A stretch of 64,000 nt of DNA from Vulcanimicrobium sp035943995 (GCA_035943995.1 DASZBS010000130.1:10644-74643); one strand, 5' to 3'. Positions 54,332 to 63,242 are shown, counted from the first letter of the stretch. Translations and numbers: made by a program. The notes: generated by a model from the letters alone, not told the origin.

Positions 54332-56773
54332 TTACTTCGTGTTCAGCCGAAGCCCGACGTCGAACGTGCGCGGCGGGGCGTAGTGGTTCCCTTGCGCGTT
54401 TGCGAACGTCACGTAATAGCGGTCGTTGAACAGGTTCCGAACGCGAAACGTCACCGCCATGCCGTTGCGCAGCGCGACGCCTTTCTCCGCGTCGAGCGTG
54501 AGGTGCGGCGTGCGCTTGCACGGCCCGCCCTGATTGCCGTCGGCACCGCCGCACGTGATCGCACCGGGGTTCAGCGCCGACGATAGCCCGCTCCCGTACT
54601 CGCCGTCGATTCCGAACCAGCCGCCGTGGCGGTCGTTCGCGACCAGGCCGGCGCTGACGTCGATGCGCTGATCGTGGTCGGCCGGCGTCCAGTCGTCCGA
54701 GACGCCGAAGCACGGCGCGAGGAGCTGGGTCTCACAGCCTTTGTTGACCGAGTACGTGTGCGTCAGCGCGGCGTAGAACCGGCCCGCCCGCGGCAACCCG
54801 ATCTGGTAATACGCGGTCTGCGTCGCGATGCGTCCCTGCGCGAAGTTGATGTCTTGGTGCAGGTTGGTCACGCCGACCTGGGTGTCGTCGATCAGGTCGG
54901 TCGCGTTCTTCTGCATGATGCGCACGCCGAGATCGCCGCGGCCGAGCCCGACGTGAGCGCCGACCTCGTACACCGAGTCACGCTGCGGCTTCAGGTCGAA
55001 TTGCGCGACGTTCGTCAGCAGCGGGAGGTTGAGCGTGTACGCCGCCAGCGGCGAGACGTTCTCCAGCGAGAACGGGGTGAAGAAACGGCCGAAATACGCG
55101 TAGACGCTGTCGCGCGCGCCGAAGAACCGGGTCAGCTTCACGCGCGGGCTGAGCTGGCCGAATCCGGTGGAGAACTGGGTCGACGAGACGGTGAACGAGT
55201 CGGCGCGCACGCCGTAGTCGAGCTGCCACGCCGAGCCCATCTTCCAGCTGTCCTGCACGTAGAACGCGGCGAGGTGGCCGATGTTGGGGCCGGCGTCGAC
55301 GACGGTGAACGGCGCATCGGGCGTCGCCGGCGTGAAGATCGGCGCCAGGAAGTTCCCCGGCTGCAGCGTCACGGCGTACGTCTTGGCGACGTGCGTCGCG
55401 TTGTAGAGGCTGCCGAACGAGACGTCGTGTCTCGCGCTGCGGTTCTCGTAGTCGAGGTTCCCGCCGATGTCGATGGCGGTGCGGTCGCCGTTGAGCGAGA
55501 AGCCGCAGGTCCCGTTTCCGTACGCGACGCTGCCGTTCGCAACCGGGGTCGTGACGACGCCGTTGACGACGGGGCCGGTCGAGCTGAGCGCGTTCGCGCA
55601 GTCGCCGGGCGCGCCGGGGTTGAGCGCTTCGCCGAAGGCGAAGTCGTTGGACGGGTCCCCGAAGTCGCGAATGCGCGAACGCTTGTAGGACGGTCCGAAC
55701 GAGAGCGAGCCGTGGTCGCCGATCGGGTGGCGAAACTGCATCGCCGCGAACAGGTCTTCTTGCGTCTCGTTGTCGTTCGTGTTCGCCGGCTGTCCGCTCG
55801 CCACGTCGTTGGGGATTTGGTACGTCTGGTACGAGCGGCTGACGGTCACGTTGAGAAAGTTCGGCCCGCTCGGCTGCGTGAAGCGAAGAAATTGGTTTGC
55901 GTTGCTGAACGCATTGTGCGGTGAGTCGAAGTTGGGCGGATCCAAGCCCCGGTTGCCGCGCTGGTTGCGCGCGGCCACGACCAGCGATCCCTTGCCGACG
56001 TTCGTTTGGTACCCGATGGTGGCGTCCGTGCCGGCATACGAGCCGAGATTCAGGTCGCCGATGAACCCGCGCGGGCCCGCGCCGTTGCGCGTGTTGATGT
56101 TGATGACGGATGCGAAGCGCTCGCCGTACTGCGCGGGGTACGCGCCCTGGAGCGCTTCGACGAAGGCGATGTCGTTGGGGTCGAACTCGCTGCCGACGAC
56201 GCGGTTGAGCTCCTGCGGGATCTGGACGCCGTCGACGATGTAGTTGATGTCGCCGTGGTCGCCGTTGATGTGCACCACGCCGTTCGCGCCGCGCGCCGCG
56301 CCCGGAAGCTGGATCAAGAGATTCGGCAGGCTGCCGCCGGCCGGTGAACGCGTGAGCGCCTCCCCGTTGAGGCTCAGGTCGGTCCCCGACCCTCGCACCG
56401 GCGGCCGCGACGTGACCGCGGTGCGCCCGATTTGCCGGAGCTGCGACAGTGCGAACGTGACGTTCGCTCCGGCCGTCGTGAGGTCGACGCGGAGCGCGCC
56501 GCTGCCTTGCGGCGCGACGACGTCGACGTCGTAGGTGCCGATCGGCAGCGCGACGCTGAAGACGCCGCGTGCGTCGGTTTGGGCGTGAACCGTCAGGTTC
56601 GAGCCGCGCACGGTGACGGCTGCTTTTGCGACGGGCGCGTTCGCGGCGGTGACGGTGCCCGAAAGCGTCGTCGTGCTGGTTTGGGCGAGCGCGCTGCCGG
56701 CGCTCGCGGAAAGGACGAATAGGATGAAGGCGAGCGCACGCAGCGCCTCGCCGGGACGAAATTGGCCGAACAT
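54332..56773 (-). CDS. TonB-dependent receptor with carboxypeptidase-like N-terminal domain
   Basis: The 813-residue outer-membrane transporter has a signal peptide (LAFILFVLSASAGSALAQ), a CarboxypepD_reg-like domain (about 33-110, LSGTVTAANAPVAKAAVTVRG), a plug (IQLPGAARGANGVVHINGDHGDINYIVDGVQIP...YPAQYGERFASVINI) and a 22-strand-type barrel with aromatic girdles, ending TFDVGLRLNTK rather than in Phe. Substrate unknown: no siderophore genes nearby. A membrane protein gene lies upstream on the same strand. Confidence 0.93.
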   Translation of the reverse strand: MFGQFRPGEALRALAFILFVLSASAGSALAQTSTTTLSGTVTAANAPVAKAAVTVRGSNLTVHAQTDARGVFSVALPIGTYDVDVVAPQGSGALRVDLTTAGANVTFALSQLRQIGRTAVTSRPPVRGSGTDLSLNGEALTRSPAGGSLPNLLIQLPGAARGANGVVHINGDHGDINYIVDGVQIPQELNRVVGSEFDPNDIAFVEALQGAYPAQYGERFASVININTRNGAGPRGFIGDLNLGSYAGTDATIGYQTNVGKGSLVVAARNQRGNRGLDPPNFDSPHNAFSNANQFLRFTQPSGPNFLNVTVSRSYQTYQIPNDVASGQPANTNDNETQEDLFAAMQFRHPIGDHGSLSFGPSYKRSRIRDFGDPSNDFAFGEALNPGAPGDCANALSSTGPVVNGVVTTPVANGSVAYGNGTCGFSLNGDRTAIDIGGNLDYENRSARHDVSFGSLYNATHVAKTYAVTLQPGNFLAPIFTPATPDAPFTVVDAGPNIGHLAAFYVQDSWKMGSAWQLDYGVRADSFTVSSTQFSTGFGQLSPRVKLTRFFGARDSVYAYFGRFFTPFSLENVSPLAAYTLNLPLLTNVAQFDLKPQRDSVYEVGAHVGLGRGDLGVRIMQKNATDLIDDTQVGVTNLHQDINFAQGRIATQTAYYQIGLPRAGRFYAALTHTYSVNKGCETQLLAPCFGVSDDWTPADHDQRIDVSAGLVANDRHGGWFGIDGEYGSGLSSALNPGAITCGGADGNQGGPCKRTPHLTLDAEKGVALRNGMAVTFRVRNLFNDRYYVTFANAQGNHYAPPRTFDVGLRLNTK

Positions 56774-56826
56774 GGATTTCCTTCGCTACGGTGAGTGATC
56801 GAGCCGCGAGCAACGCGGCGAGATGG

Positions 56827-57390
56827 TCAGGTAGCGACGGCCGGGGGCGGGCGGTTCGGGACGAAGAGCCGGTAGGGAACGCTCGCCTCCGCTGGGCGTG
56901 GCGCGCAGCGGCGCACCGCTGCGCGCTCCGCCGCCGGAGCGACCACTGCGACGAGGGCGACGAGCAGGGCGACGACGCGGTCGCGCGTCGCGCGGAAGAG
57001 CAGCGCCGAGAAGAGCAGCGCGGCGAGGCCGCAGATCAGCGTCAGGCCGAGCCGCTGCGGATCGAGCGACGCACCCTCCGCTGCCAGCAGCGCGACGGCG
57101 ATCCCGGCCTGGATCAGCAGGCCGAACACGGCGGTCGCGGGCGTAACCGGACCCAGGCCCGCGCGAACCAGCGCCAGCCGGCGGCGCCGCTCGCGGGCCG
57201 GGCCGGTCAGACCGAGCCGTGCGGCGACTCCGGCGAGCAGGCCCAGCGCAACGGCGAGCATGACGGCGTGCGCCGGGGAGTCCCAGACGAACGCGCGGGC
57301 CCCGACCGCATGGATCACGCCGTGAACGAGCACGGCGCACGAGAACGTCAGCGCGGCCCACAGGCCGAACGCCGCCGAGCGCGGACGCAT
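56827..57390 (-). CDS. Hypothetical membrane protein
   Basis: Not recognised. The 187-residue product has four predicted hydrophobic helices (about 8-32, 41-60, 86-104, 114-133 and a further one near 140-155), with His residues in the first (LVHGVIHAVGA). It is followed 53 bases later by the TonB receptor gene, so they may be cotranscribed. A helper or metal permease role is possible but unsupported. Confidence 0.6.
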   Translation of the reverse strand: MRPRSAAFGLWAALTFSCAVLVHGVIHAVGARAFVWDSPAHAVMLAVALGLLAGVAARLGLTGPARERRRRLALVRAGLGPVTPATAVFGLLIQAGIAVALLAAEGASLDPQRLGLTLICGLAALLFSALLFRATRDRVVALLVALVAVVAPAAERAAVRRCAPRPAEASVPYRLFVPNRPPPAVAT

Positions 57391-57636
57391 ATCCGTATTG
57401 TTCCGTACGAAGCTCCGGGGACCCTGTGATGGCGAGTCGCAAGGAAATGGCGGCGTCGCGGCGTGCTATTCCCAGATGAACATCGCGCCGGAGATCTCCA
57501 TCCTATGATTCGTGGTCACCGCCTCCGCGCCGTTGCCGTGCTCGCAGCGGTACGCGGGGTCCGCGCCGTGATCAAAACGACTACGGTGTAGACGATCCAG
57601 CCCACCTCGCGGCCCGTAAGATTCGGAAAGCGCCAC

Positions 57637-60168
57637 GTGGCCGTTCCCAATCTTGTGCCGGAGGTCGTCTTGCCAATCCTCGAGCGCGACCGGATCCGCC
57701 GTAGCGGCATAGCACTGATCGTCTTGGGACTTCTGCTTTCGGCAATCGACGTCAACGCCGCGGGCGAGATTCCGGCCGCGTACGCCGACGGATCGGCATC
57801 ACCGGCGCCTGCGATCCCGCAGCCGGCCGCATCGCCGCCGTCTCCGGCGATCGCCGGCACCGTGTACGACGGATTCGGGCATGCTCTGGCGGGAGCGGTC
57901 GTCACGCTGACCGGACAGCCGAGTCGTAGCGTTACGACGGGGCCCGACGGTGCGTTCCGATTCGATGACGTCGACTCGTCTGCGCACGGGCTCTTGATAA
58001 CGCACGCCGGGTATACCGACGCGCGACAAGCCTCCGTCGCGACGAGCGAAGGCGCATTCGTCGTGCGTTTGTTCGCCGCATCCGCGGGCAACGTCGCACC
58101 CGCACCGCGACCGTCGTCGGAACCCGATCTCAAGACGATCGGGAGGGTTCAGTCGCGCGGCAGAATCGACAACCTGATCGGCACCGCATCGTCGGCTGCG
58201 GAAGGTTTCGTCGGTCACACCGAGCTCGAAGAACGCCCGATCCTGCGTCCGGGCGAATTGCTCGAAACGGTGCCGGGCGTGGTGATCTCTCAGCATTCGG
58301 GCGAGGGCAAAGCGAACCAGTATTACTTACGTGGGTTCAACCTCGACCACGGCACCGACATCGCCATCACGATCGGTGGGATTCCGGCCAACATGCGGAC
58401 GCACGCGCACGGCCAAGGCTATTCCGACGTCAACTGGCTCATCCCGGAAACCGTCAACTACGTGAACTATCGCAAAGGCACGTACAACGCCGACCAGGGT
58501 GACTTTTCGACGGCCGGCGCCGTCAACATGACCTACTTCAACGTGCTTCCGAAGAGCATCGCAACGGTGAGCGGCGGGCCTTACGGTCAAGCGCGCGTTC
58601 TGCTCGCCGCGTCACCAGCGGCCGGCCCGAACGGCCATTTTCTCTATGCGCTCGAATACGCTCACGAGGACAACACCGCGGACCATCCGGACAACTACCG
58701 AAAATACGATGCGCTCCTGCGGTACAGCCGCCAAGTGGGTACCACACTTTGGGGCGTGACGGCGCAGGGCTATGAAGCGAAATGGATGTCCTCCGACCAA
58801 ATCCCGTTGCGCGCCGTTCAACAGGGCATCATCGATCGCTTCGGCGCCATCGATCCCACCGACGCCGGCCGGACTCATCGGTACGTTCTCTCCACCGACT
58901 TCTCTCACGACACCGCCAAATCGTCGACCCAGATCAACGCGTACGCGATGGACTACAGCCTGCACCTGTTTTCGGATTTCACGTATTCTCTGAACGATCC
59001 GGAGAACATGGACCAGTTCGAGCAGACGGACCAGCGTCTGGTCACCGGCGTGAACGCCAGCCAAACCTGGAAGACGCCGGTCGCCGACAATACGATCGGC
59101 TATCAGATGCGCAACGACAACATCACGCCCGTCGGGCTCTACCTTACGCGAGGACGAGCGCAGATCGGGGTCACGCGCGTCGACCGCGTCGTCGAGACCA
59201 GCAACGCGGTCTACGTCCAGACCAGTCAGCATCTCACGCCAAAGCTCCGCATGACGGCCGGCGTGCGCGCCGACGTCTACAATTTTTCGGTGCGCGATCT
59301 GCGCCCGGAGAATTCCGGGAGCGTGCGCGCCGGCATCGTGAGCCCGAAGATCGCGTTCTCATACACGGTGAATCCGAAAGTCGAGCTGTACGCCGATTAC
59401 GGACAGGGTTTCCACAGCAACGACGCGCGCGGCATCACGGAAACGGTAGATCCGGGCACGGGTCTGACCACCGACCCCGGTACCGGCCAGATCCTCCAGG
59501 GCGCCACGCCGCTGGTTCGCGCCCAAGGCGCCGAGCTCGGCGTTCGCTTCGCCGTCGCCCAAAAGCTCAGAACCACGGTGTCGCTGTGGAATCTGAACCT
59601 CGCGTCTGAATTGATCTTCCAAGGCGACGCGGGAACGACGAGCCCCGGCCGCCCCAGCCATCGGTACGGCTTCGAGCTCGCAAATTTCTACGTGCCGAGC
59701 CCCGGCGTCACGCTGGATTTCGATTACTCGTCGTCCGCCGCGAAGTTCACAAACTTCGATCCCGTCGGTCAAACGATCCCCGGTTCGATCAAGGACGTCT
59801 TGACCTTTGGCATCGCAGTCGACAAGCCTCATGCGTTCGGAAGTATTCGGCTGCGCTATTTCGGGCCGCGTCCGCTCATCGAAGACGCGAGCGTACACTC
59901 GAATCCGACGACGACCGTCAGCCTGCAGGCCGGCCTCAAGCCGTCGAGGGGGCTGAAGGTCGGATTCGACGTCTTCAACCTGTTGGGCGCGAAAGCGAGC
60001 GACATCGACTACTACTACAATTCATCGCTTCCCAGCGACCCCGCTTATACGAAACCGGGGTTCACCGGAACGTGCCCGATCGATCAGTGCGGCGTCGGCG
60101 TCCCGGACGTCCACTTCCATCCGATCGAACGCCGCCTGATACGGTTGACGGTGACCAAGCAATTCTGA
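57637..60168 (+). CDS. TonB-dependent receptor
   Basis: The 843-residue receptor has an N-terminal hydrophobic segment (GIALIVLGLLLSAIDVNA), a CarboxypepD_reg-like beta domain (about 70-145, IAGTVYDGFGHALAGAVVTL), a plug (ERPILRPGELLETVPGVVISQHSGEGKANQYYLRGFNLDHGTDIAI) and a barrel ending RRLIRLTVTKQF with terminal Phe. The start (GTG) could instead be a GTG 18 bases later. The same frame continues after the stop into the tail of a paralogue, so a tandem receptor probably once followed. Confidence 0.93.
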   Translation: MAVPNLVPEVVLPILERDRIRRSGIALIVLGLLLSAIDVNAAGEIPAAYADGSASPAPAIPQPAASPPSPAIAGTVYDGFGHALAGAVVTLTGQPSRSVTTGPDGAFRFDDVDSSAHGLLITHAGYTDARQASVATSEGAFVVRLFAASAGNVAPAPRPSSEPDLKTIGRVQSRGRIDNLIGTASSAAEGFVGHTELEERPILRPGELLETVPGVVISQHSGEGKANQYYLRGFNLDHGTDIAITIGGIPANMRTHAHGQGYSDVNWLIPETVNYVNYRKGTYNADQGDFSTAGAVNMTYFNVLPKSIATVSGGPYGQARVLLAASPAAGPNGHFLYALEYAHEDNTADHPDNYRKYDALLRYSRQVGTTLWGVTAQGYEAKWMSSDQIPLRAVQQGIIDRFGAIDPTDAGRTHRYVLSTDFSHDTAKSSTQINAYAMDYSLHLFSDFTYSLNDPENMDQFEQTDQRLVTGVNASQTWKTPVADNTIGYQMRNDNITPVGLYLTRGRAQIGVTRVDRVVETSNAVYVQTSQHLTPKLRMTAGVRADVYNFSVRDLRPENSGSVRAGIVSPKIAFSYTVNPKVELYADYGQGFHSNDARGITETVDPGTGLTTDPGTGQILQGATPLVRAQGAELGVRFAVAQKLRTTVSLWNLNLASELIFQGDAGTTSPGRPSHRYGFELANFYVPSPGVTLDFDYSSSAAKFTNFDPVGQTIPGSIKDVLTFGIAVDKPHAFGSIRLRYFGPRPLIEDASVHSNPTTTVSLQAGLKPSRGLKVGFDVFNLLGAKASDIDYYYNSSLPSDPAYTKPGFTGTCPIDQCGVGVPDVHFHPIERRLIRLTVTKQF

Positions 60169-60180
60169 GCGCTCCCCACG

Positions 60181-60393
60181 AAGCGCGAGACGCTGTCGCT
60201 GTGTCGGCCAGCCGCGCAGACGGACGACACGACGCACTACTATTCGTCATGGACGCCGCACGACGCCGCGAACCCCGCGCTAGCCTCAGACCCAGCGGTG
60301 AACCCCGCGCTCGGCGGCAGCGGCGTCACCGCCTACCACGTCCACCCGACGCCGAAGCGCACGTTCCGCCTGAGTTTGAACACACGCATTTGA
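60181..60393 (+). pseudogene. C-terminal remnant of a second TonB-dependent receptor
   Basis: Without a start codon, in the same frame as the intact receptor and 12 bases after its stop, the DNA encodes AAQTDDTTHYYSSWTPHDA..., then YHVHPTPKRTFRLSLNTRI and a stop. This aligns with the end of the intact receptor (GAKASDIDYYYNSSLP... and VHFHPIERRLIRLTVTKQF). It looks like the last 60 or so residues of a tandem paralogue left after deletion or recombination. Translational readthrough of the TGA is a weaker alternative. Confidence 0.7.
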
Positions 60394-60475
60394 CCTCAGT
60401 ATCACAGCATCACCTGCAGCGTATGCTGCATGTAGGCATCAGCTTACGGGGGAGTGCCCGGGGCGACACTTCACC

Positions 60476-60808
60476 CTAATCGTGGCTGCACTGCCGGTGC
60501 GAGGATCCCGACCGCATTCGAACGCAGGCTCGGTCGACGCAACTGTGATTTCCACATACGAGAAGGCAAAACGGCACGCCGAGCGCAGTCGCGATGGCCG
60601 GCAAGACCCGCTTGTCGGCGGGCTTGCCGGATTCGAGGCGTTGGATCGTGCCCGCGAAAATGTCGGCTGCCGTCGCCAGCTCGTAGACGCTGTAGCCGCG
60701 TGCGATGCGAAGGCGCGCGATGCGCGCCGACAGTGGTTCGATCGATCCGCCCCTGTAGTGCCCGTTCCACAGCTTCGGATGAGGCGATTGCGAAGGTGTC
60801 GACATCAT
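60476..60808 (-). CDS. XRE-family helix-turn-helix regulator
   Basis: The 110-residue product carries an HTH at about 29-85: LSARIARLRIARGYSVYELATAADIFAGTIQRLESGKPADKRVLPAIATALGV, the Cro/CI-type fold. A Cys/His-rich tail follows (CLLVCGNHSCVDRAC, HRQCSHD), possibly metal-binding. The ATG (MMSTPSQS) overlaps the stop of the upstream gene (ATGATGA). The dyad in the promoter of this two-gene operon is a candidate operator. Lower GC than the core genes. Confidence 0.85.
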   Translation of the reverse strand: MMSTPSQSPHPKLWNGHYRGGSIEPLSARIARLRIARGYSVYELATAADIFAGTIQRLESGKPADKRVLPAIATALGVPFCLLVCGNHSCVDRACVRMRSGSSHRQCSHD

Positions 60809-61092
60809 CGCTTCGCCTTGAAGCAGTAGTAGGCCGCCTCGATCGCATAGCTTATGGACGCTCTCAAGCATACACAAGCGAATTGCACGTGCGACGCACG
60901 CTCGGCATTGGCCGCCATGTAACGAAAGCCGCCGGTCGACTCGTCGACGTACGCGTCGATCCCGTTGTCGCGCAGGAAGCGGACGACCACGTCGGCATTG
61001 AAGTCGTCGGGCTGCACCAGGCCGGCCATGTTCTGGTGCTCTTCGTTCGTCACATCGGCCATCGAGGCGTGAAACTCGGTGAGCGGCGCCAT
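60805..61092 (-). CDS. Hypothetical partner of the XRE regulator
   Basis: Not recognised. The 95-residue product from MAPLTEFHASMADV contains NADVVVRFLRDNGIDAYVDESTGGFRYMAANAERASHVQFACVCLRASISYAIEAAYYC. This reads like a small alpha/beta domain with a Cys-rich helix. Starts at 61209 (134 residues) or at the internal MADV are alternatives. It is coupled to the XRE gene and driven by the promoter upstream. A toxin-antitoxin-like pairing is possible but nothing in the sequence proves it. Confidence 0.6.
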   Translation of the reverse strand: MAPLTEFHASMADVTNEEHQNMAGLVQPDDFNADVVVRFLRDNGIDAYVDESTGGFRYMAANAERASHVQFACVCLRASISYAIEAAYYCFKAKR

Positions 61093-61285
61093 TACGCGGT
61101 CACCGGACCGGGTCGCTGAAACGGACGGATTCGGGCAGCGGAAAAGCCGCGCCGAGGGCTCGACGTTAATACGTCGAACTCGCAGATTGTCATTCGATGT
61201 TAACCTCATCGGGTGACGGGCTCGGTCGGTGGTGATTACACCGGCCGGGCCACCTAGTGATAAATCGCGAAATACTCGCTACGGA

Positions 61286-61314
61286 ATTATAGCACGAACA
61301 TGCGTTCGTATCAA
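61286..61314 (-). promoter_or_regulatory. Near-consensus sigma-70 promoter with dyad in the spacer
   Basis: On the minus strand: TTGATA (-35), a 17-base spacer, TATAAT (-10). The spacer region contains ACGAAC-GCAT-GTTCGT, a 6+6 inverted repeat with a 4-base centre (61294-61309). It points to the XRE operon. A repressor bound to the dyad would block RNA polymerase directly, so autoregulation by the XRE protein is the natural hypothesis. Such an AT-rich consensus promoter stands out in this genome. Confidence 0.75.
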
Positions 61315-61397
61315 CGATTCGAACGAATTAAATTCAAAGCCGATGATGCGGCGTGGCAGCTGGCGCTGCAAGCAGTGAATCGCTCGCGGCCTTTTCG

Positions 61398-62897
61398 CTA
61401 CGCCGGTTTAATGACGCCGCGCCGGAGCAGTTCGGTTAGTAGCTCGGCTCGGTTGCGGACGTTGAACGCCCGGTAGATGACCGTCACGGTATTGGCGATC
61501 GTCTTGGGCGAGCGGCCCCGCTTGGCCGCTATCTCCTCCACGGTCATGCCGAGGCAGAGCAGATGGAGCACGTCGCGCCGGGATGGCGAGAGGCCGCGGA
61601 CCACCACGTCCGTCGGGATGCTTTCGACCTGTTGCCGGAGCCACGACCGGGCCGGGAGGTGGCGCGTTGTGCGGTCCGCGTAGTCGAATAGTTCCGGCTC
61701 GTTCAATAGCCACCCCAGACGCAACGCGGCGTGAACCGCTCGCCGCTTGTAGTCGATAGATCGGAAGCGGACGAACGAGTCGAGATACGCGTGGTGCGCC
61801 TGCGTCCGAACGCCTGCGGCTTCGGCGATGAACCCTTCGACAAGTCGCTCGAAAGCGAATCGTCGCGGGTCGCCGGTGACAGCGAGAAGGGGTGAGGTGT
61901 CGGAGTGCTCCTGGTAGACGGCAAAGACCCGCTGCGCCTGCTCGACGCGGCCCGCGAGCGATAGCTCCTTGGCGAGAATCAAAGGGACGAGCTTGTCATA
62001 GTCCTCGAACCGTTCTACGTCGAGAGTCGAGAACAAGTCGAAAGCGGCGTCGGTATGGTCGCGGTGCCCGAGCCGTTCGTCGGCGCGCCCGACCGTCGCG
62101 GCACGCCGGCAGAGGGCTTCGACGCGGGCGGCCGGTGTCGGCGCGATCATTTCGGCCAGCCGCGCCTCCGTGACCGCGACGAGGTCCGCGCCGTCTATCT
62201 CATACGCATACGTCGCGGCGCTCAGCGTGATCCAGAAGCGGTGCCGCTGTATGTCCTGCGCGGTCCAATTTATCTTCGCGCGGCGCTCTACGACGATTCC
62301 CCAGGTAGCTGGGTCAAGGCGCTCGACGGCGAGCGTTGCGAGCCCTTGTGCGCAATTCGCTTCGGTAAAGCGGTCGTAATGCTGACAGGTGTCCAGGTGT
62401 TCGAGTGCGGCGTGAAAGTACCGCGCGCACAGCGCGTAGTTCACGCGGGCCGACGCGATCCAGCCGCGATATTCCAAGGCCCGCGCGTACACAATATCGC
62501 TGCTTGTCTCAACGAGGTCGAGCGCGCGATCGGCGGCGTCCACCTCTCGACGGCAGAAATGGCCGAGCGCGCGATTTAGCGCGATCTCGGACCGAACCGT
62601 CGCGTGCGCGTCGTGGGCTTCTTCCTGCAACGCGTCCAGAAGCGCGAGCCCACGCGCAATCTCGTTCGAGCGTATGAGAGCTGCGCCCGTGAGCATCCGC
62701 GCCGTGACCGCCTCATCGCCCGTGGTGAGCCATGGGAACGCGTCGAGAGCGCGCAACGCATCCTCCGCGCGGTCTACGCGCAAGAGCGCGCGTGCGCGCA
62801 GCAGCGCGACCTGCGCGAGCGTGTCGCGATCGGCGTCCGTGACCTCGTCGCAGAGGACCAAACATACTTCGAAGTTCCCCGCGAACCATTGGTCCAT
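61398..62897 (-). CDS. LuxR-type regulator with TPR-like solenoid
   Basis: The 499-residue regulator. The first 420 residues are helical hairpins of TPR type (VALLRARALLRVDRAEDALRALDAF, EIALNRALGHFCRREVDAADRALDL, LEYRGWIASARVNYALCARYFHAALEHL). A C-terminal LuxR HTH follows (LSPSRRDVLHLLCLGMTVEEIAAKRGRSPKTIANTVTVIYRAFNVRNRAELLTELLRRG). No NTPase domain, so it is not a MalT/LAL protein. Directly upstream on the same strand is a short secreted repeat peptide, making a peptide-sensing role plausible. ATG start; no strong ribosome-binding site seen. Confidence 0.88.
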   Translation of the reverse strand: MDQWFAGNFEVCLVLCDEVTDADRDTLAQVALLRARALLRVDRAEDALRALDAFPWLTTGDEAVTARMLTGAALIRSNEIARGLALLDALQEEAHDAHATVRSEIALNRALGHFCRREVDAADRALDLVETSSDIVYARALEYRGWIASARVNYALCARYFHAALEHLDTCQHYDRFTEANCAQGLATLAVERLDPATWGIVVERRAKINWTAQDIQRHRFWITLSAATYAYEIDGADLVAVTEARLAEMIAPTPAARVEALCRRAATVGRADERLGHRDHTDAAFDLFSTLDVERFEDYDKLVPLILAKELSLAGRVEQAQRVFAVYQEHSDTSPLLAVTGDPRRFAFERLVEGFIAEAAGVRTQAHHAYLDSFVRFRSIDYKRRAVHAALRLGWLLNEPELFDYADRTTRHLPARSWLRQQVESIPTDVVVRGLSPSRRDVLHLLCLGMTVEEIAAKRGRSPKTIANTVTVIYRAFNVRNRAELLTELLRRGVIKPA

Positions 62898-62966
62898 CGC
62901 TTCGCGGAACGTAGTGCGTCGGCTGGTAGACCGACGTTTTGCAGCGGACGCGGTGCCCTCCCCTGG

Positions 62967-63029
62967 GCGAAACGAAGCGGGGAGACACTTGTCCGGGTGT
63001 CTCCCCGCACACCCACGCGGGCGTTTCGC
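62967..63029. other. Long nested hairpin between the repeat peptide and luxR genes
   Basis: Outer arms GCGAAACG/CGTTTCGC enclose a perfect 12-base stem, GCGGGGAGACAC/GTGTCTCCCCGC, with an 8-base loop. No U-run, so it may act as an attenuator, RNA-processing or stability element separating the abundant short transcript from the regulator message. It may also be a dispersed palindrome. Confidence 0.6.
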
Positions 63030-63049
63030 TTACGTTGCTGCGTTCTCCG

Positions 63050-63208
63050 TTACGACGGCCCGCCGTTTACAACGTCTTTCGGTGCGATAGACGGACCACC
63101 GTTTACCACGTCGGCGCTAGCAACAATGGACGGTCCGCCGTTGACCACGTCGTGCGGCGTAACCGTTCCGCCAAGCAACAGCGCGACAAGCGTGAGAATA
63201 CCGAGCAT
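63050..63208 (-). CDS. Secreted repeat peptide precursor (three DVVNGGPS units)
   Basis: A 52-residue ORF: hydrophobic leader MLGILTLVALLLGGTVT, then DVVNGGPS three times, separated by IVASA and IAPK, with the last copy at the extreme C-terminus. The three DNA copies differ mainly at third codon positions (GTT/GTG, GTA/GTC, GGC/GGT, GGG/GGT/GGA), which argues that the peptide itself is conserved. ATG preceded by GGAAAGG at fair spacing; a longer start would add 19 residues. The context (solenoid LuxR regulator downstream, palindromes upstream) suggests a processed signal peptide. No database family is recalled. Confidence 0.7.
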   Translation of the reverse strand: MLGILTLVALLLGGTVTPHDVVNGGPSIVASADVVNGGPSIAPKDVVNGGPS

Positions 63209-63242
63209 GAGCGAGTACCTTTCCGGCGCGAGGCCGAGGGCA

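Noticed and set aside
60166..60168. TGA after the TonB receptor read as selenocysteine or readthrough
   Set aside because: The receptor ends with the canonical terminal Phe, and the following sequence duplicates the same C-terminal region, so a paralogue remnant explains it better. No selenocysteine-insertion hairpin was noticed.
63050..63150. Repeats near 63.1 kb as a CRISPR array
   Set aside because: Only three imperfect copies with spacers of about 12-15 bases, in frame with a signal-peptide ORF and differing at third codon positions.
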